Virus record (IMG/VR): IMGVR_UViG_3300026142_000011
Span: 1-39,047 of that record
DNA: 39,047 nt
From: a virus
Reading direction: 5' to 3' (one strand)
Shown here: piece by piece, positions 22,110-31,428 of the stretch
Layout: every line of letters starts with the position of its first letter
Numbering within the stretch: the stretch's first letter is position 1
The notes under the pieces: generated by a model
Told to the model about the DNA's origin: nothing
What the model saw: only the letters and a program-made list of their open reading frames with translations
Databases searched by the model: none
Program-made: the position numbers and the translations under genes

Positions 22110-24409
22110 AATCCAAGTTCGTTAATCCATTGCTTTGCTGTTTCTTCCCAATAAAAATTAGAAACATCAATGTCCTTAGGAGGGACAGGTTTCTTAAGAT
22201 AACGGATAACCCGTTCGGCAAATAAGGGCCAGAGGATATGATCACTATAGATGCCAGCGCAATCGATCACTTCCCCAAAATTTATTCTTTCAGGGGTTGC
22301 TCCCGCCTGTGAAGTAGTAATCACGTAGCATCCGGCTGCCTGACACTCTTGACTCGTCATATTATTGGTCTCGCCAAACTCTGAAGCATACGGGTATACC
22401 ATGCTGCTTCCCATCAGCTGAGCCAGTTTTCGGTGGCTAATGCGACCGTGGTGAGTAATTCCTGGGGTATTTTCCAGAATAGGGGAGAGCTCTTGGTACA
22501 GATCCTTAAGGTGAGGTAGTAGTTCCATCTCTTTCTCGATATTTGCCCACCCGTAGGCTACATCAAGGGTAACATCAGGGATTTCCTTCTTAATTAGGGG
22601 AAGGATGTTTTTAATAAAGGGAAGTAATCCTCGGTCGTACGAACTTGACCAGATCAAACTGTTCGGCCTTTTAGGCGGTAAGTCTCTAAAATCAGCAGGA
22701 TCAATACCATTGTTGGTGATAAATACCTTGTTATCCGGACAGTCTGGAAGGTTAGAACGATGCCAATTCGAGAGAAAGAAAATCTTGTCGAGATTAGCAT
22801 AAATCTTCTCGTTAAAGTGTTCAGGATGGGCAATATCATGCAGCCACAGGTATTTCCTCTTCGCCTTGAAGGTGTCATCAAAGGCCAGGGGGTTCCTCCA
22901 GATTATAAGCGTATCAAAGGTGTCCTTTTTGTTGAAAAAATAGTAGGGAAGGTATTCTACCCCGTCGTAGGTGCCTTTCATGTCACCACAGCGATTGTAG
23001 ACAGTCACCGAGAAGCCTTGGCGGGCCAGTTCTTTAGCCATATTAATCACTGCCTTCTCAGAGCCGCCAATTCCAGTAAATACTGAAGGATAACTCCACT
23101 CTTCCAGGGTTCTCCCGCAGTAGATAACGACTGATTTCTCAGGCCAAATCTTGGGAGCTACCAGTAAGGTACGGGCTCCTTGAATGCGGTAATCCTCATC
23201 TAATTCTTTCGGAATCAGGTCAAAGAGCTTAGTCGCTTTAACACGGTCGTATTTCTTCACATTCTGGGTAACTTCCAGGAAAGACTTTACAAATCCCTCC
23301 AGTTTCACGGTTTCCATGCACATTTTCACGAGATCCTTGCTACCTGGGTACTCAGGGTTCATCTGGTACACATCGATGGCTGTGCTGTTAGCCAGTTCGT
23401 AGTTACCGGTCTGCATGTAAGCCATGGCTAAACGGCCGAGGGGCAAGATCGTGTAATCAATTTCAGAAATGACTTGGAGAGTCTCAGGATCTTTCTTTTC
23501 AAGGCCGGTTAGGGTCCACTCAATTACCTTGGACCATTCCTCTAACGCCGTGTAGATCGTAGCCATCTGGAAATAGCTCGACTTCCAGTGAGGAAACAAC
23601 TTGAGAGAATCAAGGGTTAGGTTCAGCGCCTCCTCATTACGTCCTAGAATATACGAGCAGGTTCCTGCGCGGTAGAGCGACCAGAACTTGTCTTCCTTAG
23701 ATCCGGTTACCTTAATATGCTTAAGAAAATATTGGATCGCGAGTTCATACCTCCCGAGTCCTTGCATACTCATTGCCGTATACTGGAGGGTACGCGGGTC
23801 GACATTGTCACCGTCACGATTTATTTCTGCCATCTGAATCGAGAGATTGCGCTTGGCATGGTCCTCTAATTCATGCTGCGTCGCTGTATGTTCAATGATG
23901 AGGCAATCACTACCAATATCACTGTCTTTCTTTTGAATCACCATCTTGTCTGGCGTGAAGTCTTCGTGAACCCGACCCACCCAGTGCCCTGTACCCTTAC
24001 GGAAGAGGCGGGGTTTCCAATGTTTTGCAACGAGATTACCCGTCTCATCCCGCTGGTAGTTGTACTGCGAGTAGATCCAATCAACCTTTCCTTCCTCGAT
24101 AAGTTTGGCGAGACGAGGGAGTACTTCAGGGTTAGTAACAATGTCGTCAGAGTCGATAGTGAAGATTACCTCGTGGGTTGCTTGCTCAAAGGAGAAGTTA
24201 CGGGCATCAGCAAAGGAGCCAGTCCATTTGAAGGGGACTACTTTAGTATTCCACCTCCCATAGTTCATCACGCCATTCTTAGTTTTTAAACCTTCCTTAA
24301 TTGAGGTATCGACGATTATTACCTCATCTACATATGCAAGTACCGAGTCGACTGCTTTAGCAAGAGCTTCCTCATCTTCTTTCCTAGAAATAATACAGAG
24401 TGAGATCAT
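22106..24409 (-). CDS. Three-part glycosyltransferase: GT2 - TPR - GT-B
   Basis: 767 aa. Residues 1-~165 are a family 2 GT-A domain (MISLCIISRKED, EVIIVDTS, GSFADARNFSFEQA, and TIDSDD with the DxD at 86-88). Residues ~200-390 look like TPR helices (GRYELAIQYFLKH, LGRNEEALNL, TGNYELANS). Residues ~425-767 are a GT-B domain: GIGGSEKAVINMAKELA, ITNNGID, a central YDRGLLPFI, and EFGETNNMTSQECQAAG with its E-x7-E-like site. Two transferases plus a TPR in one chain suggests stepwise glycan building on a protein acceptor. Found directly downstream of capsid genes. Confidence 0.9.
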   Translation of the reverse strand: MISLCIISRKEDEEALAKAVDSVLAYVDEVIIVDTSIKEGLKTKNGVMNYGRWNTKVVPFKWTGSFADARNFSFEQATHEVIFTIDSDDIVTNPEVLPRLAKLIEEGKVDWIYSQYNYQRDETGNLVAKHWKPRLFRKGTGHWVGRVHEDFTPDKMVIQKKDSDIGSDCLIIEHTATQHELEDHAKRNLSIQMAEINRDGDNVDPRTLQYTAMSMQGLGRYELAIQYFLKHIKVTGSKEDKFWSLYRAGTCSYILGRNEEALNLTLDSLKLFPHWKSSYFQMATIYTALEEWSKVIEWTLTGLEKKDPETLQVISEIDYTILPLGRLAMAYMQTGNYELANSTAIDVYQMNPEYPGSKDLVKMCMETVKLEGFVKSFLEVTQNVKKYDRVKATKLFDLIPKELDEDYRIQGARTLLVAPKIWPEKSVVIYCGRTLEEWSYPSVFTGIGGSEKAVINMAKELARQGFSVTVYNRCGDMKGTYDGVEYLPYYFFNKKDTFDTLIIWRNPLAFDDTFKAKRKYLWLHDIAHPEHFNEKIYANLDKIFFLSNWHRSNLPDCPDNKVFITNNGIDPADFRDLPPKRPNSLIWSSSYDRGLLPFIKNILPLIKKEIPDVTLDVAYGWANIEKEMELLPHLKDLYQELSPILENTPGITHHGRISHRKLAQLMGSSMVYPYASEFGETNNMTSQECQAAGCYVITTSQAGATPERINFGEVIDCAGIYSDHILWPLFAERVIRYLKKPVPPKDIDVSNFYWEETAKQWINELGL

Positions 24410-24816
24410 TAGTTTTTCTCCCCAGGTTGAAATACGGGGAACCGCTTTAGAAATGCTTTATAGAGTTTATTGGGTTTACCTGGCTCATCTCCATCAAGAA
24501 GACCGGGAAGTAAGAGTTTCAAGGGTTCTACCAGAGAAGCGACTTCCACTAAGTTATCGTCGTCATACTGCGTGGTCTCGTCTTCTTCATCTTTTCGACG
24601 CTTGCGGTAGATCACGGGGAAGGCGGCAGTGTTCCTCCATGAAGCTTTCTTACCGTCAGGGTTGAGTGCTTCTTGATATTCTGTCCTATTATCAGCCAGA
24701 TCCTTCTTAAAGATCTTCCAGTGCTCAGGGTAGCGCTTAATAAACTCCTTAATGCAGAGTTCTACCTTGTGCCAGCGAGCCTCAGTAACTGGTTCTCCAA
24801 ATTTATCAACTATCAT
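24409..24816 (-). CDS. Hypothetical structural-region protein (135 aa)
   Basis: Shares its last base with the start of the GT fusion. N-terminal helices (WHKVELCIKEFIKRYPEHW) precede an acidic patch (RKDEEDETTQYDDDN) and a hydrophobic C-terminal part. Lies downstream of the major capsid gene beyond an HNH insertion, so it may be a head-completion or minor head protein. Bases 24726-24746 are identical to a part of the HNH gene at 33.2 kb. No family recognised. Confidence 0.6.
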   Translation of the reverse strand: MIVDKFGEPVTEARWHKVELCIKEFIKRYPEHWKIFKKDLADNRTEYQEALNPDGKKASWRNTAAFPVIYRKRRKDEEDETTQYDDDNLVEVASLVEPLKLLLPGLLDGDEPGKPNKLYKAFLKRFPVFQPGEKN

Positions 24817-24868
24817 AAGATCCTATCTAGTGAGATAGATATATTATGCCTGGTGTATTGTACTTAAG

Positions 24869-25474
24869 TCAACAAAGTAGTAGTGAGGAATAGAAATTCA
24901 TCCACTTAATTCTTTGAGACTTTGTGTTTGCTGTGACGTTACAGCAAGTGCAAACTGTTACTAGATTAGAAAGATCAAGATTATCCCTATTGTAATCAAT
25001 ATGATGTATACATAAATTCTTATGAAGATTTCTGTATTCTTCTTCGTTAGTCTTTCCACATCCTTTACAGCAATACCCGTCTCTTTCCCTAATCATCTCC
25101 TTAAGTCTTTTATTAAACTTACTGGGATATTTTGGTTGTGGATTACCTCCTTTCCATGCCAAGGCATTCTCACGAGTCAGGTGGTCTGACATCCAATCAT
25201 AATGGCAATGACGATTGCAGAATACCTTTCCGTACTTCGCTTTCTTTATTCGATATTTAGGAACGGTCAATGATTTATTGCAGTAGCCGCAGGTGGTTAA
25301 TATCCCTCCTCCCTTATACGCTGGGGATAGCTGTTGTTTCTTTAGTAGCATCAGGGCCTTTGAGCTGCACGACCGTGAACAATACGTGCGCTTCTTCATT
25401 TCACTAGGCCATTCCCAAAATTCATTTCTGCACCATAGACATAGTTTTGAAACTTTATGTATCTTTGATTCCAT
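24869..25474 (-). CDS. HNH endonuclease with zinc-finger N-terminus
   Basis: 201 aa. Two N-terminal CxxC-type fingers (LCLWCRNEF with YCSRSC, and TCGYCNKSL with FCNRHC) are followed by an HNH core from ~125: YCCKGCG, LCIHHIDYNRDN and VCTCCN. This layout is typical of free-standing homing endonucleases. It sits between the capsid gene, which ends in a strong terminator, and the next structural gene, so it is a probable insertion. Confidence 0.88.
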   Translation of the reverse strand: MESKIHKVSKLCLWCRNEFWEWPSEMKKRTYCSRSCSSKALMLLKKQQLSPAYKGGGILTTCGYCNKSLTVPKYRIKKAKYGKVFCNRHCHYDWMSDHLTRENALAWKGGNPQPKYPSKFNKRLKEMIRERDGYCCKGCGKTNEEEYRNLHKNLCIHHIDYNRDNLDLSNLVTVCTCCNVTANTKSQRIKWMNFYSSLLLC

Positions 25475-25500
25475 ACATATATTCTATTACTCATACAAAG

Positions 25501-25526
25501 AAAAAGGAAGGGTGAAAACCCTTCCT
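25501..25526 (-). terminator. Strong terminator after the major capsid gene
   Basis: On the minus strand a perfect 9-bp stem (25526-25518 with 25513-25505), a 4-nt loop and a T5 run at 25505-25501. It should limit transcription of downstream genes relative to the capsid gene. Confidence 0.88.
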
Positions 25527-25551
25527 AAATCTCAACTTCTAAGCTCCAGGA

Positions 25552-26445
25552 CTAAAGAAGCCCATAGGCGTAAGCACTCGCCTTTTCATTCTTTTGCTCA
25601 AGAGTGTACTCACCGACGATACTACCAACCTTGAAGTAACCAGTTGCAGGACGATCTTCGTAGTGCACGGCGTCCATAACTCCAATAGAGAAGTAATCAG
25701 TCATGTAAGCAATCAATCCGTTCTGGGTCTGAGTAGTCGCAGTATTAACGTAGCGGTGTTTAACCACCGTGATACGACCAAAGTCAGAATCATAGGTATC
25801 AACACGACCGACGATAATAGCGTCTTCAGCGGCAACGTTACGGACATTGGGAGTACTAAAGCTCGAAATACGCTGCTTCAGGACTTTACCAACGAGCACG
25901 GTGTCATACTCAGCACCATTATCCCAACCAACACCCAGAATCAAGTTCAAAATATCAGAGGTCAAGGAAACTGAACTGAAACCAGTGACGTTAGTAGTAA
26001 CATTCAAGGCGATACCACCCATAGTACGAGCAGCAGTACCAGTACCAGAAACTTTAGCACCTGCAACCAGGGAAAGCTCTAACTGGTTCTTCCACTGCTT
26101 CATCTTCTTCAACTTTTCACGAGCAAACTTGTCAGTGAACCCAGCGTGGTCAGTATGCTGATTGGTCATTGTTACCTGAACACCGAACTCGATGATCTGC
26201 GTAGTATTGGTAAGCAGGGTCGGGTTGACGGTCGCGTAGGTAGTGTCTGCACCTTCAGCAGTACCAGCTTGAGTTGTCACCGCAGTAATTGGGTCAAGTA
26301 CCCAGCTGTGCACCTTGTTGGTAACGGGAACGGTCGACAAGTGGGAGCTTACCCAAGTATCAATAACGTCCAAGTCTTTGATCGTATCGCTAAGATCTTC
26401 GCGTGAACTTACGTCTCCGTAAGAATAACCACCTGTGATGGCCAT
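25552..26445 (-). CDS. Major capsid protein (SU10-like, HK97 fold)
   Basis: 297 aa. Composition and motifs fit the SU10/DUF5309 capsid family: an N-terminal arm (DVSSREDLSDTIKDLDV), the long helix FAREKLKKMKQWKNQLELSL, the GTGTAARTMGGIALNV turn, the loop and helix LILGVGWDNGAEYD, and late beta strands (DSDFGRITVVKHRYV). It forms the icosahedral shell. Preceded by a scaffold gene and followed by a strong terminator. I am sure of the major capsid role, less so of the family name. Confidence 0.88.
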   Translation of the reverse strand: MAITGGYSYGDVSSREDLSDTIKDLDVIDTWVSSHLSTVPVTNKVHSWVLDPITAVTTQAGTAEGADTTYATVNPTLLTNTTQIIEFGVQVTMTNQHTDHAGFTDKFAREKLKKMKQWKNQLELSLVAGAKVSGTGTAARTMGGIALNVTTNVTGFSSVSLTSDILNLILGVGWDNGAEYDTVLVGKVLKQRISSFSTPNVRNVAAEDAIIVGRVDTYDSDFGRITVVKHRYVNTATTQTQNGLIAYMTDYFSIGVMDAVHYEDRPATGYFKVGSIVGEYTLEQKNEKASAYAYGLL

Positions 26446-26461
26446 ATAAACAACCTAAGAA

Positions 26462-27166
26462 CTATTTAGCTCCTCGGCGTTTCAGTTGTTCAAGGATTGC
26501 TTCTTCTTGGTCATGCGGATCTCTCCAGTTGCGTGCCCGAGAGTTAAGTTCCTCGTCATCTGCGCTTGAGGAGGCTTGTGCTGTGCTAGTGATAGCGTCA
26601 GCGGCAAGCTTTTGTGCCTCGGAAGTAGCTTTGGCCTCGAGGGTTGAGGATACTTCTGAAGCGACAGTCTTTCCGGCTCGTTTATCAATCGTTTTGAAGA
26701 TAATGTCCGCAGCTTCTGACGGCTTATGGCCACGATCGACTAACGCTGCTGCCCAAGCTACGAGACCCTTATCCCCCGTCTCGGGGTTTAATTCGGGATG
26801 GGCTTTAATGGTCTCTCGGAAATCCAGTTGGTGCTCTACGATAGAGGCAACATCAGGTGATTGGGGTGGAGTGGGGAGTTGAGTTGTCTGCTGAGGCGGA
26901 GCCGATGGTGTTTCGTCTGCGGCCAAGCCAAGGGCTTTTGCTCGCTCATAAATGAAGTTTCCATCATTCAGGCGGGCTTCAAGTTCCTGGCGCTTCTTTC
27001 TCTCTTCCTGCATCGCAACCCGTGGATCACCACGATCAGGTTCAGTGGGCGTCTCTGGAGCATCTGGTGGGGTAGCTTCCGTCGATGGTGCATCACTTAC
27101 TACTGGTGCTTGTTCTTGAGTTTCCTCAATGACAGGTGCTTCTGTCTGTGCTGGTTCGTCAGCCAT
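26462..27166 (-). CDS. Capsid scaffolding protein
   Basis: 234 aa, very rich in Glu, Pro, Ala and Thr. An acidic disordered N-terminus (residues 1-45) is followed by helical segments (REERKKRQELEARL-like region and FRETIKAHPELNP) and a basic-acidic C-terminal helix (DQEEAILEQLKRRGAK) that could bind the capsid protein. Its place between portal and major capsid genes is the usual scaffold slot. No protease motif seen. A 122-base leader with several hairpins precedes it. Confidence 0.8.
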   Translation of the reverse strand: MADEPAQTEAPVIEETQEQAPVVSDAPSTEATPPDAPETPTEPDRGDPRVAMQEERKKRQELEARLNDGNFIYERAKALGLAADETPSAPPQQTTQLPTPPQSPDVASIVEHQLDFRETIKAHPELNPETGDKGLVAWAAALVDRGHKPSEAADIIFKTIDKRAGKTVASEVSSTLEAKATSEAQKLAADAITSTAQASSSADDEELNSRARNWRDPHDQEEAILEQLKRRGAK

Positions 27167-27192
27167 ACGTGGTTCCCTTCGTTATTAGTTGT

Positions 27193-27290
27193 CGAGGTAG
27201 CGGCCCTCGTGATCGCTATTGTGAGCAGGTTACGGCCCTGCAGTGGGTCCAGAAAGAATCTGGTATCAGACAAGGAGAGATAGGCTCCTT
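27193..27290 (-). promoter_or_regulatory. Series of four hairpins in the leader of the scaffold gene
   Basis: The largest gap in the head operon (27167-27288) holds CGAGG/CCTCG (27193-27197, 27205-27209), GCAGG/CCTGC (27225-27229, 27237-27241), CCAGA/TCTGG (27249-27253, 27259-27263) and AAGGAG/CTCCTT (27272-27277, 27285-27290). The first two have 5-bp stems and near-identical 7-nt loops, GCCGCUA and GCCGUAA on the mRNA. Their outer base pairs are swapped (CG versus GC). Possible RNA-protein operator for scaffold or capsid dosage. Confidence 0.5.
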
Positions 27291-27588
27291 ATCTGGCATC
27301 AAGCTCTTTCAATTTCTTCTTACTTTCAATGGCTGCACCTGACTTTTGTGCAGTAATCAGAAGGACACGGGCGATGGCTTGGTAAGAAATTACCAGTTCC
27401 GCAACATCCTCTTTCCAGGAAGCATTCGTGCGGTCGACCTGCACGATCTGGTTTTGGATAGCTTGTAACTCTGCCATCGGACCCGCCTTCTGCCATTCAA
27501 TAAAGTCCGGATTGGTAAGGATCGCCTCAAACGGACGATTTCGCTCAATAATACGGGCGTGGTGCTGTCTAATCTCGTCTGGAGTCAT
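27289..27588 (-). CDS. Hypothetical head-region protein (99 aa)
   Basis: Taken from the ATG at complement 27586-27588; a TTG at 27627 would overlap the portal gene by 23 bases. Entirely helical, charged sequence (TPDEIRQHHARIIERNRPFE, later VAELVISYQAIARVL). Position between portal and scaffold suggests a minor head or portal-associated protein. No family recognised. Confidence 0.65.
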   Translation of the reverse strand: MTPDEIRQHHARIIERNRPFEAILTNPDFIEWQKAGPMAELQAIQNQIVQVDRTNASWKEDVAELVISYQAIARVLLITAQKSGAAIESKKKLKELDAR

Positions 27589-27604
27589 TGTGAGGTAGTA
27601 TACA

Positions 27605-29701
27605 TCACGCCCCTGGGGTAGCCGCAAGGGCTGGCTGTGGTGGAGCGTCTAACATATGGTCGGGAAGTGGCATTTTCATGGTTGCTGCAACCTGGGGCTG
27701 CATCTGGGAAGGACGCAGACCATCAAGCGCCTCAATCTGGCGTTGAACATCAGGAGGAGCATCCTTGTAATTAGTCATGATGCTTACCTTCTCGGGACTT
27801 TGAGGGGTAGGAGCAGATTTACCAGCCTGTTTAATCGTGGCTTCTGACTGGGTATGGGCTTGCAGAGCCTCAGCTGCTGCTTGCTGCTGTTGCTGAGCCT
27901 TGGCCTGCTTCTCTTCAGGAGTAAGAAGGAGTTGTTTAATCTCTGAGGCGTCCTGTTTATCAGCTAAGTACTCTACTACACGGTCAGGATCAAACTGAGC
28001 TCCTAGCTTTTCGACCGAGAACTCAATGAGTGACTGTTCTTGACTCAACTGGTTCGCTTTCTCCTGGGCGGACTGAGCAGAGAGAGAAATATCCACCATC
28101 CACGAGGTATCGAAAAGAATGGTGTCGGTGCCCTTGATTGGGGTGCCGTCTTTCATGGAACTACCAATCAACTGCTTGGCCTCATCAGGCTGCAAGATCC
28201 CTGCAATAACGAAGTCCTGAAGGGTAGCCGTACCTGAAAGAATGCCTTTGCTCACCTTGATCCATTCAGGGTCTTTTCCCTCAAGGAGTGCGAAGAACGT
28301 CTCATCAGGAGCCATGTACTGAGCCTTCATCTTAAGAGCGCGGTAAGCGAAGGGCTCAAGTAACATGTCCTCAATATCGTCAATTTGGGTCTCCACATTC
28401 GGTTCTGAAGCGTTCTGAAGAGCAAGAATCCCACCTTTGGTTCCTTTGGTACGGTCATCAGCTGACTGACTGGTGCCATTAGAGTAGGGAGAGTATCGAG
28501 CAGCGCGCTCCAAGGCCTGTTGCAGTTCGTTGGTTTCTTGGAAAGCAGCCGGTGGAGGAGTAATCACGGGTACTGCTGTGAGTTCTGTACCGGTTCCACT
28601 CATCACACCACCTTGCTGAAGGACGAGCATCAGAGAATCAACGTCAATAGAACTCCCAGCGATATAGGAGCCTCTAAGGTACTTATTAATGATCTCAATC
28701 TTCTGGTTAACGATGGTGTCCTGAGCCCGAGCGATCTTATAGATCGGGTCCATTTCACCATAGGCGTAGGGACGACCCTCGATAACATAGCGCATGGCAA
28801 GCAACAGGTTGTGACCACCAATCTTATAAGGGTCGACCTGATCTGGCATGACCATCACCTTGCCAGCGGCAAAGACGCAGCGAGTCCAGCCAGCAGGTTT
28901 CAACTCCCAGCGGGTGACCACTTCGATCGGTTCATTCTTCTTATTAATCTTTACATCTCCTGAGTTGTAGCGAATATCTTGGTCATCTGAGAGTTTAGCT
29001 CCCCTATCCTTCTTTGTTTCCTTTTGAAGGAGATCAAGGTTTCTAAACTTACCCGTAGTGGTGGTCTTACCATCTTTACCTGGTATCTCCTGATACTCCT
29101 GGTTCTTCATATCCTCAATCCGCATGTGGTCTTTGATGTAGTAGACGTTACTACTGTCAAACTGACGGGTTGGATTGAATATTATCTGCTTGTAGTGCCT
29201 ATTAATTAAATAAGGGTTATCAGCCACCACTTGCTTCTTACCATCGACTATCTGGGTGACGTAACAATAGGCAATCTCTGCTGCTGCATTACCAACTACC
29301 TTTAATTGACGAGAGAAACGCTCTTTCTTCTTGCGGAAGGTGCCCTTAATGGCGGCAACCCTTCGGTCTTCGATGATATGGCGAGTAGCACTAGCTACCC
29401 ACTTCTCAAACTCAGCGAGGTTGTTCTCTCCTTCTCCCTTGACCGTAATCATCAGGCTTGCTTGGTTCTCCCTGGCGATCTGAGACTCGATAATTGAGAA
29501 TGAAGTGTTTAAGGAGACGTTGACCTGAGTCTCGGTATATTCAGATTTGTAGAACTCATAGAGCTCTTCATTCTTGGTCATTTGAGTCCAGTAGGGACGC
29601 AGATCGTCCTCCCATGACTTCATCTCTTTAGAATACCGAATGGCACGCTCTGAATCTGTTTCTTGTGCTTTCTCTGGTGTTTTGTCAGATTGAGATGCCA
29701 T
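27605..29701 (-). CDS. Portal protein (P22-sized)
   Basis: 698 aa. An N-terminal helical region (SKEMKSWEDDLRPYWTQM) is followed by a wing/clip region (NASLNTSFSIIESQIARENQ-like stretch), a central block including AYGEMDPIYKIARAQDTIVN, and a Gln-rich C-terminal helix (QAKAQQQQQAAAEALQ), as in long podovirus portals with a barrel extension. Follows terminase by 8 bases. It forms the dodecameric DNA channel. Called from size, order and general pattern. Confidence 0.85.
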   Translation of the reverse strand: MASQSDKTPEKAQETDSERAIRYSKEMKSWEDDLRPYWTQMTKNEELYEFYKSEYTETQVNVSLNTSFSIIESQIARENQASLMITVKGEGENNLAEFEKWVASATRHIIEDRRVAAIKGTFRKKKERFSRQLKVVGNAAAEIAYCYVTQIVDGKKQVVADNPYLINRHYKQIIFNPTRQFDSSNVYYIKDHMRIEDMKNQEYQEIPGKDGKTTTTGKFRNLDLLQKETKKDRGAKLSDDQDIRYNSGDVKINKKNEPIEVVTRWELKPAGWTRCVFAAGKVMVMPDQVDPYKIGGHNLLLAMRYVIEGRPYAYGEMDPIYKIARAQDTIVNQKIEIINKYLRGSYIAGSSIDVDSLMLVLQQGGVMSGTGTELTAVPVITPPPAAFQETNELQQALERAARYSPYSNGTSQSADDRTKGTKGGILALQNASEPNVETQIDDIEDMLLEPFAYRALKMKAQYMAPDETFFALLEGKDPEWIKVSKGILSGTATLQDFVIAGILQPDEAKQLIGSSMKDGTPIKGTDTILFDTSWMVDISLSAQSAQEKANQLSQEQSLIEFSVEKLGAQFDPDRVVEYLADKQDASEIKQLLLTPEEKQAKAQQQQQAAAEALQAHTQSEATIKQAGKSAPTPQSPEKVSIMTNYKDAPPDVQRQIEALDGLRPSQMQPQVAATMKMPLPDHMLDAPPQPALAATPGA

Positions 29702-29709
29702 AAAGAAGA

Positions 29710-30966
29710 TTATTTGAACGTTCTGAGGGTCTTAGGACGAGACTGATAACCGCGAGAGGGTAGAGTAGGGGTCGGACTGAATGACCCTCCGTACCCCGTA
29801 ATAGTATCACCGCCAGCAAAGGTTGCAAACGTGGGCTCTCGGTTGTCGAGTCCATCAAACCCGTAACGTACTCCGTCTAAGAAGTGATTCCAGATCCCAA
29901 TTGGTACATTTAGGGTCTTCCCATCGATATCTGTCTCCCATAAATAGTTGCGGTACTCTTTAATTCCGTTCGTGCTGTTCTTGGTAATTGAGATCCGCTG
30001 ATCCTGGACAAACTGAATCCCTTGGACGATTGAATCTCTTCCCTTAGTTGCTGGAAGGATGGTCAGTCCGTAACTCTTTAGCTCATCAATCGACTTAGGT
30101 TCTGCTGAGTCCGCCTTTATTAATATTGATGGGTCATCAAGAGAGAGGATAAAATCAGCGAGTTGACGGTTACTGAGACCCTTCTGATACAAGAGTTCAT
30201 TTAAGATGTAGCCCCCGTTGTACGCATAAATCTCACCAATCACTGATGGATCATTCGTGTAGCCAAAGTCTAAGAACCTCCTGACAAGCCTCGCTTCATG
30301 CGGTATTTCCTCGAGTATCTGCCAACCGGTGTAGATTCTTCCCTCTGCTTCACCAAGCTGACCTTCTCCGTAGACCTTCCACCACCGCTTATTTCCCATT
30401 CTTGATTCAATGGACTTAACAATGGTCTCGGGAAGTGCCTCATTATCCTTGTAGGTGAGCGTAATAAAGTCGGTGTCTCCTTCCCTGTTTGGCAGCACTT
30501 CAGAGTAGAACCAGAACTCGCTGACAGGGTTCCAGTCCAGATAAACGAGCTTCTTCGTGCGAACTTCCATCTGGTCAAAGGAGGCAAAGGGAACGTTATT
30601 CGCCTCATTAATATAGAGACGATCGCGTCGAGGTCCATGTGCTTTGGCGGGAGCATCAGCCCCGAAGAACTCAATCTTACTTCCTGTTTCAAAGGTGTAG
30701 ATAAAGTCAGTCCGGTTCCACCGGTCTTCTCGGTAGTAGTTGTGACTCTTTAAAATATCGAGGAAGTCACGCATTGCCCCTAGTTTTAAGTGAGGAAGAG
30801 ACTCTGAGACGATTGAGGTGAGCGTTGGTTCCTTATCAGTCTGAGCCATGTGGATCAGCACAAGCAGGGTAGAGATCGTTTTACCGGCACTGGTTCCACC
30901 ACAAATAGCCCTGATTCTCTTTTTCAAGGCTGCTATCTTATAGGTTGACTGAGTCGCCTGATACAT
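29710..30966 (-). CDS. terL: Terminase large subunit
   Basis: 418 aa. ATPase: Walker A GGTSAGKT (residues 23-30), Walker B RLYINEAN (116-123, catalytic Glu121) and the coupling segment YLDWNPVSEFWFY. RNase H-like nuclease: FLDFGYTNDP (Asp233), KADSAEPKSI (Asp286) and FLDGVRYGFDG near 370. This is the PBSX/Terminase_3-like layout, at the usual length. It packages DNA with the small subunit encoded just upstream. Confidence 0.95.
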   Translation of the reverse strand: MYQATQSTYKIAALKKRIRAICGGTSAGKTISTLLVLIHMAQTDKEPTLTSIVSESLPHLKLGAMRDFLDILKSHNYYREDRWNRTDFIYTFETGSKIEFFGADAPAKAHGPRRDRLYINEANNVPFASFDQMEVRTKKLVYLDWNPVSEFWFYSEVLPNREGDTDFITLTYKDNEALPETIVKSIESRMGNKRWWKVYGEGQLGEAEGRIYTGWQILEEIPHEARLVRRFLDFGYTNDPSVIGEIYAYNGGYILNELLYQKGLSNRQLADFILSLDDPSILIKADSAEPKSIDELKSYGLTILPATKGRDSIVQGIQFVQDQRISITKNSTNGIKEYRNYLWETDIDGKTLNVPIGIWNHFLDGVRYGFDGLDNREPTFATFAGGDTITGYGGSFSPTPTLPSRGYQSRPKTLRTFK

Positions 30967-30968
30967 CC

Positions 30969-31406
30969 TTATTCAGGATTAGTATGGACATTTAGCATGG
31001 TAAGAACAGGAATAACAGTATTCCCATATTCATCTACTGCAGCTTTAGGAGGCGCCATCTTACCCATGAGTCGCACCGCGAAGTCCATTGCCTTTATTTT
31101 CGTTGGCTCATCAGGTACTTCGATAAAATCATTAGCGGTTCCAACAATCCTCGTTGCTCGCAGTGCAATGTTAGTCGTATTCTGAGCAATTACCTCATCG
31201 GTGAGACCCGCTTTCTCGAAGTGACTAGAGAAGTCAACTTTTGTTAAGATCGAAGATCCAACAGTTTTAGCACTGTTTCTATCGGCTACTTTATACCCTG
31301 CGTCAATGACTGCTTGAGTAGCATTTCCCGTTTCTAGATAGGCTTTTACAAACTTCTTCTCTTTTATTGTTTTCGGAGGGCGTTTCGCCTTGATTTCTTT
31401 GGCCAT
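30969..31406 (-). CDS. terS: Terminase small subunit
   Basis: 145 aa. The N-terminal DNA-binding helices carry the family pattern KEKKFVKAYLETGNATQAVI, then DRNSAKTVGSSILTK, seen in Terminase_2 small subunits. A central oligomerisation helix follows. Two bases separate it from terL. It recognises the packaging site, probably near or within this gene. Confidence 0.92.
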   Translation of the reverse strand: MAKEIKAKRPPKTIKEKKFVKAYLETGNATQAVIDAGYKVADRNSAKTVGSSILTKVDFSSHFEKAGLTDEVIAQNTTNIALRATRIVGTANDFIEVPDEPTKIKAMDFAVRLMGKMAPPKAAVDEYGNTVIPVLTMLNVHTNPE

Positions 31407-31428
31407 CGTGAAAATGTTAGTTGGCCAC

